DNA from: Coprinellus micaceus
Taxonomy: Eukaryota > Basidiomycota > Agaricomycetes > Agaricales > Psathyrellaceae
Length of the DNA stretch: 64,000 nucleotides
NCBI GenBank assembly: GCA_951394405.1
Contig: OX596337.1
Span: forward strand, 1,860,001-1,924,000
Direction of reading: 5' to 3'
A model generated the notes under the pieces. That model did not search any database, was not told where the DNA came from, and worked only from the letters and a program-made list of their open reading frames with translations. Below, piece after piece: positions 22,579 through 33,427 of the stretch. A program made the position numbers and the translations under genes. Each line of letters opens with the position of its first letter. Position 1 is the first letter of the stretch.

Positions 22579-24538
22579 ATGGCTGCGCCAAAGGTTCAAC
22601 CCCATTTTGTCATCTCTCTAGGCAAGAGCTTAGCCCAGATCACCTCCGAGTTCTCTCCCTTCCCTGGGTACGGACTGCTAGTCGAGGGACTGTGCTCTAT
22701 CCTTGAATGTGTCGAGAATGTATCCCAGAATCGGTGAGTATTGCTGACTCGGTCCACCGCACACCACAGCCCTGACAAGTACACCCCATTTCGCTAGGTT
22801 CGCTGCGCGCCAGCTCGCTACTAGAGCCCACTACTTCCTCTTGGCGCTGCGAGACAGCGAGAAGAATGGATCACTGCGCAATCCAAGGCTTGCCAGAGAA
22901 ACTGCGCAGATGTGGGTATATGCTCTGTGCCCTGCATCCAGCTTCTGCCGTCTTACCATCGGGCGCTTACCATGGCCCATCCATTCTTCAGCGAGCTATC
23001 GGTCATATCGGACAAGATGATCCATTGGGCGACAATGGGAAAAGTCAAAAGCTTCATCAACCAGGACGAAGTATCGAAGGAGATCGTCGACTGCCATCAA
23101 AAGCTCTCGGACTGCATAACCAAGCTTCATGTAGGGGTTCTACAAATTTGGCCATTGGGTGTGGCGAACTAACGCATTTGCCAAGTTGACGACCCAGTTT
23201 GATATACTAGATTGGCAGAAGGAGCATGCCGAAAAGGCAAAGCAGGACCATCAAGAACTCGTTGAGCACTTATCAGCGATGGAAACGAAACAAGACCTGG
23301 CAAATGAAACATTACGCGACAACAACGAGATGCTACGAAACCTCATGACCATGATGCAGACCGTGAGTGCTCCCTGTTGTGCCTTTCATGAGCAGGTCTT
23401 CACAACCCGCCCTCGGTTAGATGATGGGAGAAAATAAACAAGCCGCAGAGAGAATCCAGCATGGTTTATCTGTCAATTTATATGAATTACAGCAGAAAAC
23501 CGGAGGGTTGCTCCCTAACTGTAACCTCGACTCAGGGGAGGTGAGGCGGACAGGGCAGTTCCCAGTCCGTGGAAATTCCACCATGGACATCTACGAAGGC
23601 ATATACCTCGGTAAAGAGCGGGTGTCCATGAAGGCTATCAGGGCAATGAAAGGCGACGAGCGTACGATCCACGTAGGTGCACATGCTGTCGTTACAACAT
23701 CGAGTTCTAAGCATTATGCAGAGGTTTAAACGGGAAGGGGATATCTGGGCCAAGGTCTGGGAACGGGACCATGGACGGCACATCGTTCCTTTCTATGGAT
23801 TCTGCCAAAGCGAAGGGCCGTTCCCGTACATGATTAGCCCCTGGCAAGAAAACGGCGACGCTCTAACATACGTCAAAATAAACAATCACCGGATCGACTA
23901 TCCCCAGTTTGTAAGTGCACCGTCTGCAAATCCTTCGTCCTCGGTGGACTCACCGACTTGAAGATCAAACAAATCGCGCTCGGAGTGCAACTCCTCCATA
24001 CTTTCAGCCCACCAATAGTTCACGGTGACATAAAGCCGGTATGAGGGGCTCACTCCTTTTCGTGTCTTTCTGGCTGACTTCACTCCTGCAGGGAAACATT
24101 ATGATCAACGACGAAGGAAATCCTCGTCTATCAGACTTCGGACTATCCCAAATCATCAACGATGTGGCTGGGACGCCATTTACCCAAAGCAGCATTGTGG
24201 CAGACTCTTTCCGCTATTTTGCTCCAGAGGTATGCACGGGAAGCGGGGTCATGTCAACAATGGCCGACATTTACGCTCTGGGGATGACCGTCCTAGAGAT
24301 CTTGACACACCAGCAACCATACAGGAAAGTCCGGATGCACACGGAGGCCGTTGTAAGGGCAGCGAATGGACAGAAGCCTGACCGGCCGTTGGAGGACGCC
24401 GTGGTAAAGCGAGGGATGAACGAAGAGCTATGGAATTGCTTGCTACAATGCTGGTCGTTGGAGCCGGAAAAACGACCTTCGATCGAGGATTTTATCCTAG
24501 TGCTTGATAGGGTTATCGACGCTACTCCTCGTCTGTAG
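22579..24538 (+). CDS. TKL-type protein kinase with MLKL-like N-terminal helical bundle
   Basis: About seven exons. The N-terminus (MAAPKVQPHFVISLGKSLAQ, continuing ITSEFSPFPGYGLLVEGLCS) and the next exon (FAARQLATRARYHFLLALRD) look like the four-helix MLKL N-terminal domain found in many Agaricomycete kinases. A coiled-coil region follows (LTTQFDILDWQKEHAEKAKQ, continuing DHQELVEHLSAMETKQDLAN). The kinase domain has VSMKAIRAM (ATP-binding Lys), HGDIKPGNIMI (catalytic loop with HGD in place of HRD), LSDFGLS and YFAPEV, and ends with CWSLEPEKRPSIEDF. The catalytic Lys and Asp residues are kept, so it may be active. The stop is TAG at 24536-24538. A cell-death role is inference by analogy with MLKL and HeLo proteins. 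Confidence 0.8.
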
Positions 24539-24769
24539 TTATTTGCATCGTTATGGGTTCGGGGAATATACTATCTTAAAGCTGTGGCAATGCTTCGGGC
24601 TAAACTCACGACCACAGCGAACCGGGCTGTAAGTCCAAGAGGGTCCAAGGTTGGGCGCCTATTAGTTGGGCGCCGAAATCCTGATGAGTCAGCGTTTGAT
24701 GGCCAGCGGCGCCGAGCGAAACGACCGAGTTGCACCCTCAGCCTTTCTCAACCCTTTCTCAAGCGTCCC

Positions 24770-25198
24770 ATGTCGAATACCGAAGAACACGAGGCGGCCT
24801 CAACGCCTGAGGGCGAAGCGGGCGACCCGTCAAACCTCGAGTCGTTCTTCAGTAATATCCTCACGCCGGGTTCGTCGCTCCATCCGACATTCCAGATTAT
24901 CCTCGACGGGGCCTTTGCTGCGCTTTTCACCATCCTCCTTACCCTCGCCATCCTCACGTCGGGAAACCCACACATATTCGCTCTCATCGTAATTGAATTG
25001 GGATTATGGGCGAGCGTAAAATGGTGTGTGTTCTCCAGCGGGCGACTTTAGAATGGAGAGCTGAGTCAACTGTGTCTATTCTACAACAGGTTCGTCAACG
25101 AATTAAAGAAGGTGCCAGCAAATAACGGGAATGGGTGTGACGGGCAAGATGGGAGTGCAGTCGTCCAGGATATCAAGCAGGAGAAGAAGGATCAGTGA
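24770..25198 (+). CDS. PKR1: V-ATPase assembly factor Pkr1
   Basis: Small ER membrane protein of about 120 aa needed for assembly of the V-ATPase Vo sector in yeast. ATG 24770 gives MSNTEEHEAASTPEGEAGDP. The family signature follows: FFSNILTPGSSLHPTFQIIL, then a hydrophobic helix (AALFTILLTLAILTSG) and a second one (HIFALIVIELGLWASVKWFV). One intron (24024-24089 offset by +1000, that is 25024-25089) is spliced within K-W-F. The C-terminal tail is polar and Lys-rich. It lies 231 bp downstream of the kinase stop, on the same strand. Confidence 0.88.
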
Positions 25199-25309
25199 GG
25201 AGGGTATCTATGCATTATGGCCGTTACTGCTTTGCTTTGTCGCTCTCTTCGTGCCACCTCCTCATCCGCTTAGCGCTCGCCTGTGCCAAAGTGAAGACTG
25301 AACCCTCTG

Positions 25310-26043
25310 TCAGAGAGGCCTTTTTAGGGAGAGGACGCGCTCACTCTCTCGTTCCGTCGCATCCAACCCCTCTCGGAAGGACGCTGCAACCTCGCTCCCT
25401 GATCCACCAGCACCTCCAGGACCGATCGCTGCGAAGTGCTGTGCCTGGTCGACGAGTTCCACCACCCGTCCCTTGAAAGCCCTCGTCATCATCTCCGACA
25501 TCTCACTCGCCTGCTCGTCGCTGAGCCTACTCGCGATTCAGTAATATTCCAAAGGCATCGACTCCACAACGCACATATCCATGATCATCTTTCCAAACCC
25601 ATACCACATTCCACCAGCCCCAACAAGATTCGATAGCCGCACACTCGTTGCCTCAGCCTTCAACGCGTTTCGAACCTTCAGGCCGAAGGGTTGAGGAATG
25701 TTGAACTCTGCCCAGTCCCTGAAGACATAATATTAGCTGCAGGTTGGCAGGAGAGGCAAAATCCGCGCACGAGTAGATGATAACGTAGGCCAGCCACATT
25801 GGTAGTTGAAGCTTGCTTAGTATTGGGATCTGCGAGACATATTAGACTGGGTTTCCCATGGGCATCGCTCTGGCATACGTCGCGTTCCGTGCCTCCGCCG
25901 AGGTGACCCATGTTGGGGATCTCATGCTTGAATGTGCATTGAATTTTCTGCCAGACCTCAGTTCTGAACTAATAACTATGCTAGGAGGTATATACCTGGT
26001 TCTCTGCCAGAATAGCCTCCACTGAGAAATAGTCGTTCTCCAT
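25310..26043 (-). CDS. PSF3: GINS DNA replication complex subunit Psf3
   Basis: Subunit of the GINS tetramer, part of the CMG replicative helicase with Mcm2-7 and Cdc45. Exon 1 reads MENDYFSVEAILAENQ. Exon 2 gives KIQCTFKHEIPNMGHLGGGT, the family signature. Then come KLQLPMWLAYVIIYS, WAEFNIPQPFGLKVRNALKA, SNLVGAGGMWYGFGKMIMDM and LSEMMTRAFKGRVVELVDQA. A Gly/Ser-rich tail ends before TGA at 25310-25312. About five exons, approximately 190 aa, as expected. It is divergent from the split mitochondrial gene, with 157 bp between ATGs. Confidence 0.92.
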
Positions 26044-26435
26044 GATCGTGGTCGAGGACGCGTTCGAAGTGTGACAGAAAAGTCGTGATCGTGACGGTTT
26101 CGCGTTCCTTGATGGGTTCACGAGCCGTGGACCGGCACGATACTGACGTCGGGGCTCGTCGTTCCCTGGCGCAAGCTCGTACCTTGATTCAACTACCATA
26201 ATGTCTGCCGCTGCACGCCTCCTCGCTGTCTCAATTTCTCGCCAACTGCGGGTCTCTTCCCTGCCCCGTGTAACTGCAAGACTGCCACGACCTCTCGCCC
26301 CAGCAGCATGCCAGCGAAGGAGCATCTTTGGATTCGGCAAATCCAACCCTGGAGAGCCTTCAGCAGAGGATGTTGAGGCGAGGGCGAAGGCCATTACGGA
26401 AGCCTTGATGCAGAAGGAGGAGGGACCATAAACAG

Positions 26436-26447
26436 ACGCTACTCAAG
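26436..26447 (+). repeat. Left terminal inverted repeat (12 bp) of the MULE element
   Basis: ACGCTACTCAAG, starting four bases after the TAA that ends the 5' half of the split gene. It matches the complement of 30449-30460 exactly. Beyond 12 bp the two ends diverge. Confidence 0.6.
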
Positions 26448-26837
26448 CGGAATTTGAAATTGTTTGAAACTCCGCTCTGGTGGCTGTTCTTGTGTACTGG
26501 CGCTTCCTTCCCTCTCTTCACCTCTCTGTGTGTCGCCAGAGACAATGGGCCGTCTTCCTCTGGCTGTATTTCCTGCTGTATTCCGCCAAAGGCGGTGTGC
26601 TTGTCTCGTTTGCCAGCAGGCAATGTTGCTGCCCTGTCGCTGTATTTGCCGGAGGCACGTGGGGTGAGCATCTCTTGGGGGGAATGGTGATGTGTTTCCA
26701 CCATTTGGAGGGGTCGTCGGTGAGTCCCTATGTTTTTGCCATCTTTGTGGGCGCTTGGGACGAGTGAGATGGGGTGCACGCAAGTATGGTGATGCCATGT
26801 TCAGGGAGGAGGTGGAGGGTTTGCGGCGCCGGCCGCG

Positions 26838-27085
26838 ACGGCTGGGGCTCTGCCCCCGTCCCTGCGGGGGGACCTTGTCCCCCTCGACCCCCTGCGTCTC
26901 CGACGGCTCTGCGAGGCTTTGTCTGCGACGCGTTGAGGGGCAGCGCCCCCCAAACCCCCGCTGCGTCTACGACACGGTGACCTATGGTCAGCTGAGGGGT
27001 TGCACCCCCCAGACCCCCGCGTGTCTTCGACACTGTGGCCTTTGGCCAGTTGAGGGGCTGCGCCCCCCAAACCCCCGCTCAGTGA
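26838..27085 (+). repeat. GC-rich imperfect tandem repeats (~58 bp units)
   Basis: At least three units start at about 26934, 26994 and 27052, each with TGAGGGG, then a G-C-rich palindromic core and CCCCCCAAACCCCCGC, followed by a more variable TCTACGACACGGTGACC-like part. A looser unit lies near 26840-26930. The core can fold (GGGGC...GCCCC). The array sits inside the transposon between its left end and the transposase stop codon. Confidence 0.75.
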
Positions 27086-27181
27086 GCCTGCGGCGCGTCA
27101 CATCCAAGTTTTGTTTCGTTCCACCGGCCTCGTTTTTGTATTTTATCTTTATCTACTCGGTCCATTCAATACACAAGATAT

Positions 27182-30100
27182 CTACCTATCCCTGTGTGAC
27201 TGAATCCTCTTTTCCTTCCGTTGCCTTTTGAATGGCACTGGCCCGGGTATGTATTCCTCCTCCTCCCTCTCTTGCTCAGCCCCGACAACCTCTTCGTTGT
27301 CCAACTGCAGTGAAACCTGTGAAGAGTTGAGGGACATGTTCTCGAGCCGCTCCCAAATAGTGGGAGTGATGTATCCTTTGAAGCAATGAAGCGCTTCATT
27401 GGGGGGTTTGCCTGATGCCTTCACCAGATCCCTAGCGGCGTTCCACAGGCCATCGTGAGCCTGCTGTAGGCTCATCATGGCCGTCGTCCTCTTGTTGATT
27501 CTGGCCAGGTCGTCAGATGACAGTGAGCCAGCTGAATTTTCGTCAGGAATGGCAGGTGATTCATTTGAGTTTTCGCTGTGTTCCAAGTCGGAGAAGTTGG
27601 GTGTGACATATGGGTTGCCACGATTGTCTGGAAAGGTGAGTATAGAGTTGGAACTCAATGCACAGCCCATTTCTACATCTGAATCCGCAACAATTGACTG
27701 TTCTTCTTTTCGGTTAGGAGGGGTAGATGTCCGTGTCGGTTGCCATGGGATCTACAAGTATAAACATTAGCAAATATGTGCCTGGAGAGGTTTCGAACAT
27801 ACAATGTCCCCTGTGTGCACGAGAATCCTTCCATGAAGCTCCTGGTATTGTTCCTCGAGAACAGAGGAATCAACAACACCAATCACAGGGGCCGTGAATG
27901 ATGGACATTCCACGATGACGCCGTCACTAAAGTCAGGTAGCACCAACTGATGAGTAGCCTCGCCTTCGGCATGAGGGCTTGGAACCGGTGAGTGTCTATA
28001 AAATATGTCAGTAGCCATATCCACAATGTGGAAAATTGAACTGACGAGGAAGAGAAGTGAGAGATGTTAGAGGATGGGCCTGCCTGCCTATCAGACCGAA
28101 ACATCTCGTCCGCCGAGCCCACTGAATCAATGTCCGCCCCATCACAAATCCCCAGTGACCCATTGCCAAGTTCATCGTTGGCACCCTCGGGCTCCAATTC
28201 ATCTCTCACCCTCTCAATTACTTCAACGTCCTCAGGGCCATCCCCTCCTTCCAGCTCTGAAAGCCACTTTTCCACCAACACCTGACGATCACTCTTTGGA
28301 AGCTCAACACCAGTTGTATCTGCCGTGCAAGCGGCAGGTTGGATCATCCGAAGGTCACGGTAATAGTTCTGCATCTCGCGGTCACGCTTGATCTTGGCGA
28401 AAAAGTCAGGGAGCACCTCGGTAATTGTGATCAGCACCCAGTAGTCAGGGCGAGGTAGATATCCTGAATGTTGATAGGGTTCCCATAAGCCGCCCTTGAG
28501 ACGGCCATTCCAAGATTCCAGAGCATTGTTTGTCCTTGCGATCCGTGATACAGGAACACCAAGTCGACGGGCAGCTTCAAGGGCACCAGCAGGAGACCAA
28601 GTCAGCCAGTAGTCTTTGTCCTTGATGTACGTCTCAAAATAGGTGAGAAATTTGAGGCCAGAGCGTGCCTGAGTTTTGGCAGTGTCGTTTCGGCGGCGGC
28701 TCTGTTTGTTCCAGTAGGCAACCTCCGCCAGATATAATTGATGCGCCTGGTCGTAATCGGAGATAACGTGAAGGAGGCTCCGAAGCATTGCACCAACCCG
28801 CTTACGGACATCTGGGCGGTCGTCCTTGGATACTCCAGCCAGAGATTTGACAAGGTTATTACGCCATGCTTGCATCATGTGAAACGAACACAGCAAGAGA
28901 AGGGCTAGTGGAAAGTGATGGGCCAATGCTTTCCTTTCTTTTGGGTCATTGTCGGTGTTGGCAACATATGGCTCGAATTTCTCACCGTGCTCGTTTGTGC
29001 CCAGTGCATCAACCAAGATTCCAGTAAAGTGCGTGCACAGAAGTGTGTTGTAGTCGGCGTGTACAGCTTTTGCTGAGTCGCGCGCCGTAAACAAAAACTT
29101 GCCGATTGGTTCGCCCTTTCCTTCCTCATTCAGCGCCATAAAAATCCCGAGATTGACACGACCAGTCGAAAAACCGAAAGTGAGATCCATGAGAATTTGT
29201 TGCTTGTGCCCATATTTCCATGCAGCCTCCCGCATTTCTGGAGTGATGATGAAGAGTTCAAAGCGCTCGGTGTCTGGATGGATATGAGGCTGATAGTGAA
29301 CACATGACGCCGTCAGCAGTGGGGATGGCGGTTTTGGATCTATTTTCCGAAACCAGAGATCCAAATTCTCTTCAGCGGACGAGCGTTGAGGAATTCCTTT
29401 TTCGGCAGCCAGAGTCCGATAGAGCGAGCAAGAATCATAGAGAGTGAGCCGAAAGCGAGCGTGATTGTCACCAGGTTCTCCGTTTGGCCATTTCTTGTTG
29501 CTAAATTCCAGTGCCTTCTTCCGTAGGAGCGCCAGGGGTGTATTTTCCCGCAGAAGACCCAGACAGTATTGACGGAGCTCAGGATGAAGCGGAACTCGGG
29601 GGTTACGATCCATCATAACTTGAGCATCGCAGGCATCGGAATGGTCAAAAGTTCCGGAAATTTCGTCCACCGCGAGAAAGACCGATTTCGGCTGTGACGT
29701 TGAACCTAAATGAATGAGTAACGGCACAAATGACATAAAAGTAGCACAGATACCGTTGCAGGTCTCGTCTCGCACCAGCTGATGGGTGGTTACCAGCTTG
29801 AGCCAGACAAGACAACCAACATTCTTCCAGGGGATTTGACGAGACTTGGAAGGGTTCCGTCCGCTTTTCTCATCTGCACCGCACTGGCATTGAAAGTACC
29901 GGACTACACGGTTAAACTCTGCATGCTCCTTCTTTGAATCTCCTCGCTTAGTGATATCTCTCGGGATACTTTTGATGATGGAGAGCTTGTTTTGGACGTC
30001 GCGAGGGAGACCAGGATCACCGGGAATATAAAGGCCTAGGTCGCTACAGAGAATCAGAGCATCGGCTAGAATATGTTAGACAAACATCCAGAGCAGAGAG

Positions 30101-30332
30101 ACATGACAGTACATTGATCCCTAGCAGTGTATGCGTACAACTTCCTCTCAATTCCAACCGTATCAAGGTGCTGCCGCAGAATTTTCCAGGAATCATCCGA
30201 GAGCTTGATTTCCTTAGGTGGTGCATTCTCTTCGATGCCATTCTTGGGGCGTCTAAGCTTGGGGATACCAACGAGATCAGGCAGGATATCAGGGTCAGGC
30301 TGTTTACCCTTTTGATTAGATTTGGGAGGCAT
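27182..30332 (-). CDS. MULE-superfamily transposase
   Basis: Long gene of about 900 aa with several introns. ATG 30330-30332 gives MPPKSNQKGKQPDPDILPDL. An N-terminal CxC...C region (FQCQCGADEKSGRNP, then WKNVGCLVWLKLVTTHQL) resembles the FAR1-type zinc fold of MULE transposases. The MULE catalytic domain follows: ILMDLTFGFSTGRVNLGIFM, NTDNDPKERKALAHHFPLAL and LLCSFHMMQAWRNNLVKS (the C..H signature), then RTNNALESWNGRLKGGL with the expected Glu. The C-terminus is acidic and ends with a basic patch before 27182. The catalytic exon is open for over 500 codons without a break, so the copy looks intact and perhaps recent. Confidence 0.8.
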
Positions 30333-30448
30333 GGGGAATGGGGCGTTGAGGCAAACCGACGCGCTCAGATGGGAGGGACGCGGCCGTTGTTGATTTGATT
30401 ACATATACATCCTAATTAAGACAGACCCCTAACCCCAGATCGACAGCC

Positions 30449-30460
30449 CTTGAGTAGCGT
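30449..30460 (-). repeat. Right terminal inverted repeat (12 bp) of the MULE element
   Basis: CTTGAGTAGCGT on the plus strand, exact complement of the left end at 26436-26447. The open frame of the split gene's 3' half begins two bases to its right. Confidence 0.6.
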
Positions 30461-31002
30461 GAGTTTAAATTCCAAGGAGGAGTGGAGGAAGCTCGCAACA
30501 CATACCGGAGCAATACAATCCATGCAGAATCTTCTCGCTATTTTGTCCAAGAAAGGTACGAACCATCCTGCGGTCCCTCCCTGGCTCTAATTTCCCTGGC
30601 TGTTGATCAATTCAGGTATCGATGTTGGCTCAGGAAAACCTCCAAAGTTCACCGATATGATGAGGCTGGCTGCGGATGCAGAGTTCCGGGATGCTGTCAC
30701 GCATATGAAGGCCGAGATGAACAAGGCAGGAGTGAACTTGGACGACCCGGTGCGTTTCACAAGCCCTGATTCACTGTAAACTTGGCTCAAGTGATTGCAA
30801 AGGAACTTGTCAAGAGCCTTATGTCGATGTCAACAGCTCCCAAGGCATAGCTCCTCGAATGAAAGTTTGGGGTTGTCCCGGCGTCACGCGCGTAAATCAT
30901 GTTTTCGGCTATTTGTGATGCAGATAACTTGAATATAAACCTTTCTTCCTCCCTCTGTGTCCAGAATCTATAGGTGACCTCATTCCTCGACACCATCCCA
31001 AC

Positions 31003-33201
31003 ATGAACGCAGAAGCGTCGACGTCCCAGCTACGTGCCGCCGAGGAACCGATGGAAGTAGATGAAGAAGAACCAGGAGTCCAGAAAATGCCGGTTGACCG
31101 TTCGAACGACGCTCCAGAACGTCCCCTTCCACAGACACAGTTCTACTCGGTCGAGTACCCCGGATATGTCCAAGATGCATCAGTACCTAAAGCCGTCGAA
31201 AACTTAGGCGGCCAAGCGCGATTAGACCAAGCGTTCAAGCGAATGGCGCCCAAGACCGAATCCTTGATCGAATTGGCATTGCACTCAGAGAACCCATTCG
31301 CGCATCCCGTACCAGGAGACGTCGTCAACACGAACAACTTGGTGCTCAAAGTCACCAAAAGGAGGCGGAAACGACGCGAAGGGGATCCTGAGGGTGCTGT
31401 TCTGGGCGAATACAAAGCTGAGATCGTAGGTGTAACCGCCAAGACCGTGCGGTTTAGAAGTGAGGGAGAATATTTTATCTTCTTTGAGGTTGTTTTTGAC
31501 AAGTCCATCTGGTTTAGGTATGGCGGACTTCCAGTTCCTCCCCGACCCCGAAGACCCTGTATATCAACTGCGAACGGCGATGGACAGTTTGGATGGTACG
31601 TCGCGTCCTATCTTGCTATTACTTCGTGTCTAAATCCACGTTGACCTGTCAGTGGACGCCATTACCTCATATGCGATCCCTCACGAGCAGAACTATGAGT
31701 CTGTTGTCTCGTCCATGCCAGGACGCGGCGAATTCGATATGAACATTGACCCTCAACTTGCCGGGCCTTCCTCCGCCGCTCCTGCTCAAGCGCCGAGCAC
31801 GGCAAGCAAGCTACGCTTGTTCCCTCCGCCGTTGTTCAGTCGCCAGACCATCTCGCAACCCTATAAGTGTGTATCGCCATCCCTCAGACTTGAGATCTAA
31901 TGCTGACCCAAACCTACCCCAGCTTCAAAGCCAATCCAGCCTCTATCTTGACGACCACGATCGACGAAGAGACTGGTGAAGAGAAGAAACGCCTGATCAA
32001 CAAAATGCGCTGGAAAGGCTATGGCCCAGCGTCTATCATGTTCACTGACTCTCACGTTCCTGATAAGCCTCCCGACACCGTCGAAAAGGGGAAAGCCGAG
32101 GCCAACCCTAAGCTCCTCGAGAAGCTTCAAGAGGTAGAGTTCCTCACCGAGTCCCACTCACTGCTGACACTGAAACGTTGAACTAGCTTTTTGTCTCGAG
32201 GCCAGTATGGACTCGCATGTCCCTCTTCAATCAGTTCAGTGCTCTGGACTCTCGTGAAATCTTGAAGTAAGCACGGCCGCTTAACCAGAAACCCTCCAAG
32301 TGACTCTGACAACTTTATCTTCAGTTCAAAAATCATGCTCCCTCTGGTGTGTTATGTCTTCCAAGACGGCCCTTGGCGAGATACTCTCGTCAAGTTTGGA
32401 TACGACCCCCGAACCAATCCCAACGGCCGGCTGTGAGTCCAACTCTCTTGCTTTTATCGAGACCCCTTGCTGAAGTGCAAGGTAGTTATCAGCGACTCTA
32501 CTTCCGAAATGCGAACCACCCCATCATGAGGCCTTCTGTCACGACCCGTCGCCAAGAACGGACCAACGTGAACCTTCACATCCGTAACTTTGAGGGAGGT
32601 GAGGACAGGAAGTGCGTAGCAATCCCTTCCCTAGCCTACCGAGGGATCCTAACCTAACGAATAGGAACTCTCATATATTCGATGGCAAGACGGTCTCGAA
32701 AGAGACAGCTGCATTCCAGCTTTGCGACATTATCGATCCCATGCTGAAGGGGATGATAGAAGATCCAGACGCGGTCAGAGACACTTGCGACGTGAGTCTC
32801 TTGAGCGAACCTGTCCTATGAATCGAGGCCTAACTGCACACAGGAACGGGATGGCTGGTACACATCCCATTCATTCGAACGCATCAAGTCGATCCTCCGG
32901 CACAAGTTCTTCTCCGTACTCGAAGGCCATCCTGCCACGGACGAAGAGTGCAGAACCCTTCTAGCATCCAGTGAGAACTCCACAAAGGTTTCAAGCACCA
33001 TCAACAGAGTTCAGAAGCTGAGGGCGGGCAAGCACAATATGGCGAAGGGTGCGATGCGTCCAGAAGATGCAGCGGTACGTTCAACCCCCACTTCGTCATT
33101 CCTTAATGGCGTTGATCTCGGCCATCTAGGCAATCCGTCTGAGGGCCACGCTGGACCGCAACGTCAAATCCTTCACAAGCTCTCAACGTGGGGGTTCGTG
33201 A
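31003..33201 (+). CDS. TFC1: RNA polymerase III factor TFIIIC subunit Tfc1 / tau95 (GTF3C5-like)
   Basis: TFIIIC subunit that helps bind the A box of tRNA genes. About ten exons, approximately 600 aa, from ATG 31003 (MNAEASTSQLRAAEEPMEVD). The N-terminal triple-barrel region has FYSVEYPGYVQDASVPKAVE, FKRMAPKTESLIELALHSEN, NLVLKVTKRRRKRR and MADFQFLPDP. The second half holds LFVSRPVWTRMSLFNQFSAL, MLPLVCYVFQDGPWRDTLVK, FGYDPRTNP and YQRLYFRN, the typical tau95 C-terminal domain. The stop is TGA at 33199-33201. It is convergent with the eL29 gene. Confidence 0.9.
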
Positions 33202-33427
33202 ATGTGTATGGAGACCGGAGGGGCGGGGGTCGGAAAGTAGATGGTCGGTTCAGTTTCGTGTGTAGCATGCATCTCGCAATGAAAACATTCCGGGTAGATC
33301 CAACGACGATATTCAGTGTTTTAAGCGTTTTATTTGCATCGGATCATAGTGCGGGACGACGTGCGACATGGTGCATTGCATACAGAACAAGCATGGGGTG
33401 AACCTAGAGGTTGGGTCGGGGGCGCAA

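Larger units (their letters stand above)
26433..30463 (-). mobile_element. MULE-type DNA transposon with short inverted ends
   Basis: A block of about 4.0 kb lies between the two halves of the mitochondrial protein gene. Its ends carry a 12-bp inverted match, ACGCTACTCAAG at 26436-26447 and its complement at 30449-30460. It contains GC-rich tandem repeats on the left and one long transposase gene read right to left. I could not see a clean target-site duplication; TAAA occurs at both flanks (26429-26432 and 30466-30469) but offset from the inverted ends. The exact boundaries are therefore good to a few bases only. Confidence 0.7.
26201..30850 (+). pseudogene. Small mitochondrial protein gene, apparently split by a transposon
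   Basis: The 5' part (26201-26431) encodes MSAAARLLAVSISRQLRVSS and an Arg-rich, acid-free mitochondrial-type presequence, then FGFGKSNPGEPSAEDVEARA and KAITEALMQKEEGP, ending at a TAA. The 3' part resumes right of the transposon at about 30462 in an open frame: SKEEWRKLATHTGAIQSMQN, LLAILSKK, an intron (donor GTACGA, acceptor CAATTCAG), GIDVGSGKPPKFTDMMRLAA, a second intron (donor GTGCGT) and KSLMSMSTAPKA before TAG at 30848-30850. The 3' part has no start of its own. The helical style matches across the break. I infer one gene of about 165 aa interrupted by the 4-kb element. Family not recognised. Confidence 0.6.

Noticed and set aside
26454..27231. Several plus-strand frames left of the transposase
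   Set aside because: They are biased translations of the GC-rich repeats and subterminal DNA of the transposon; no motif seen.
28064..28391. Plus-strand frames over the transposase C-terminus
   Set aside because: They are shadows of the acidic/Ser-rich minus-strand coding sequence.
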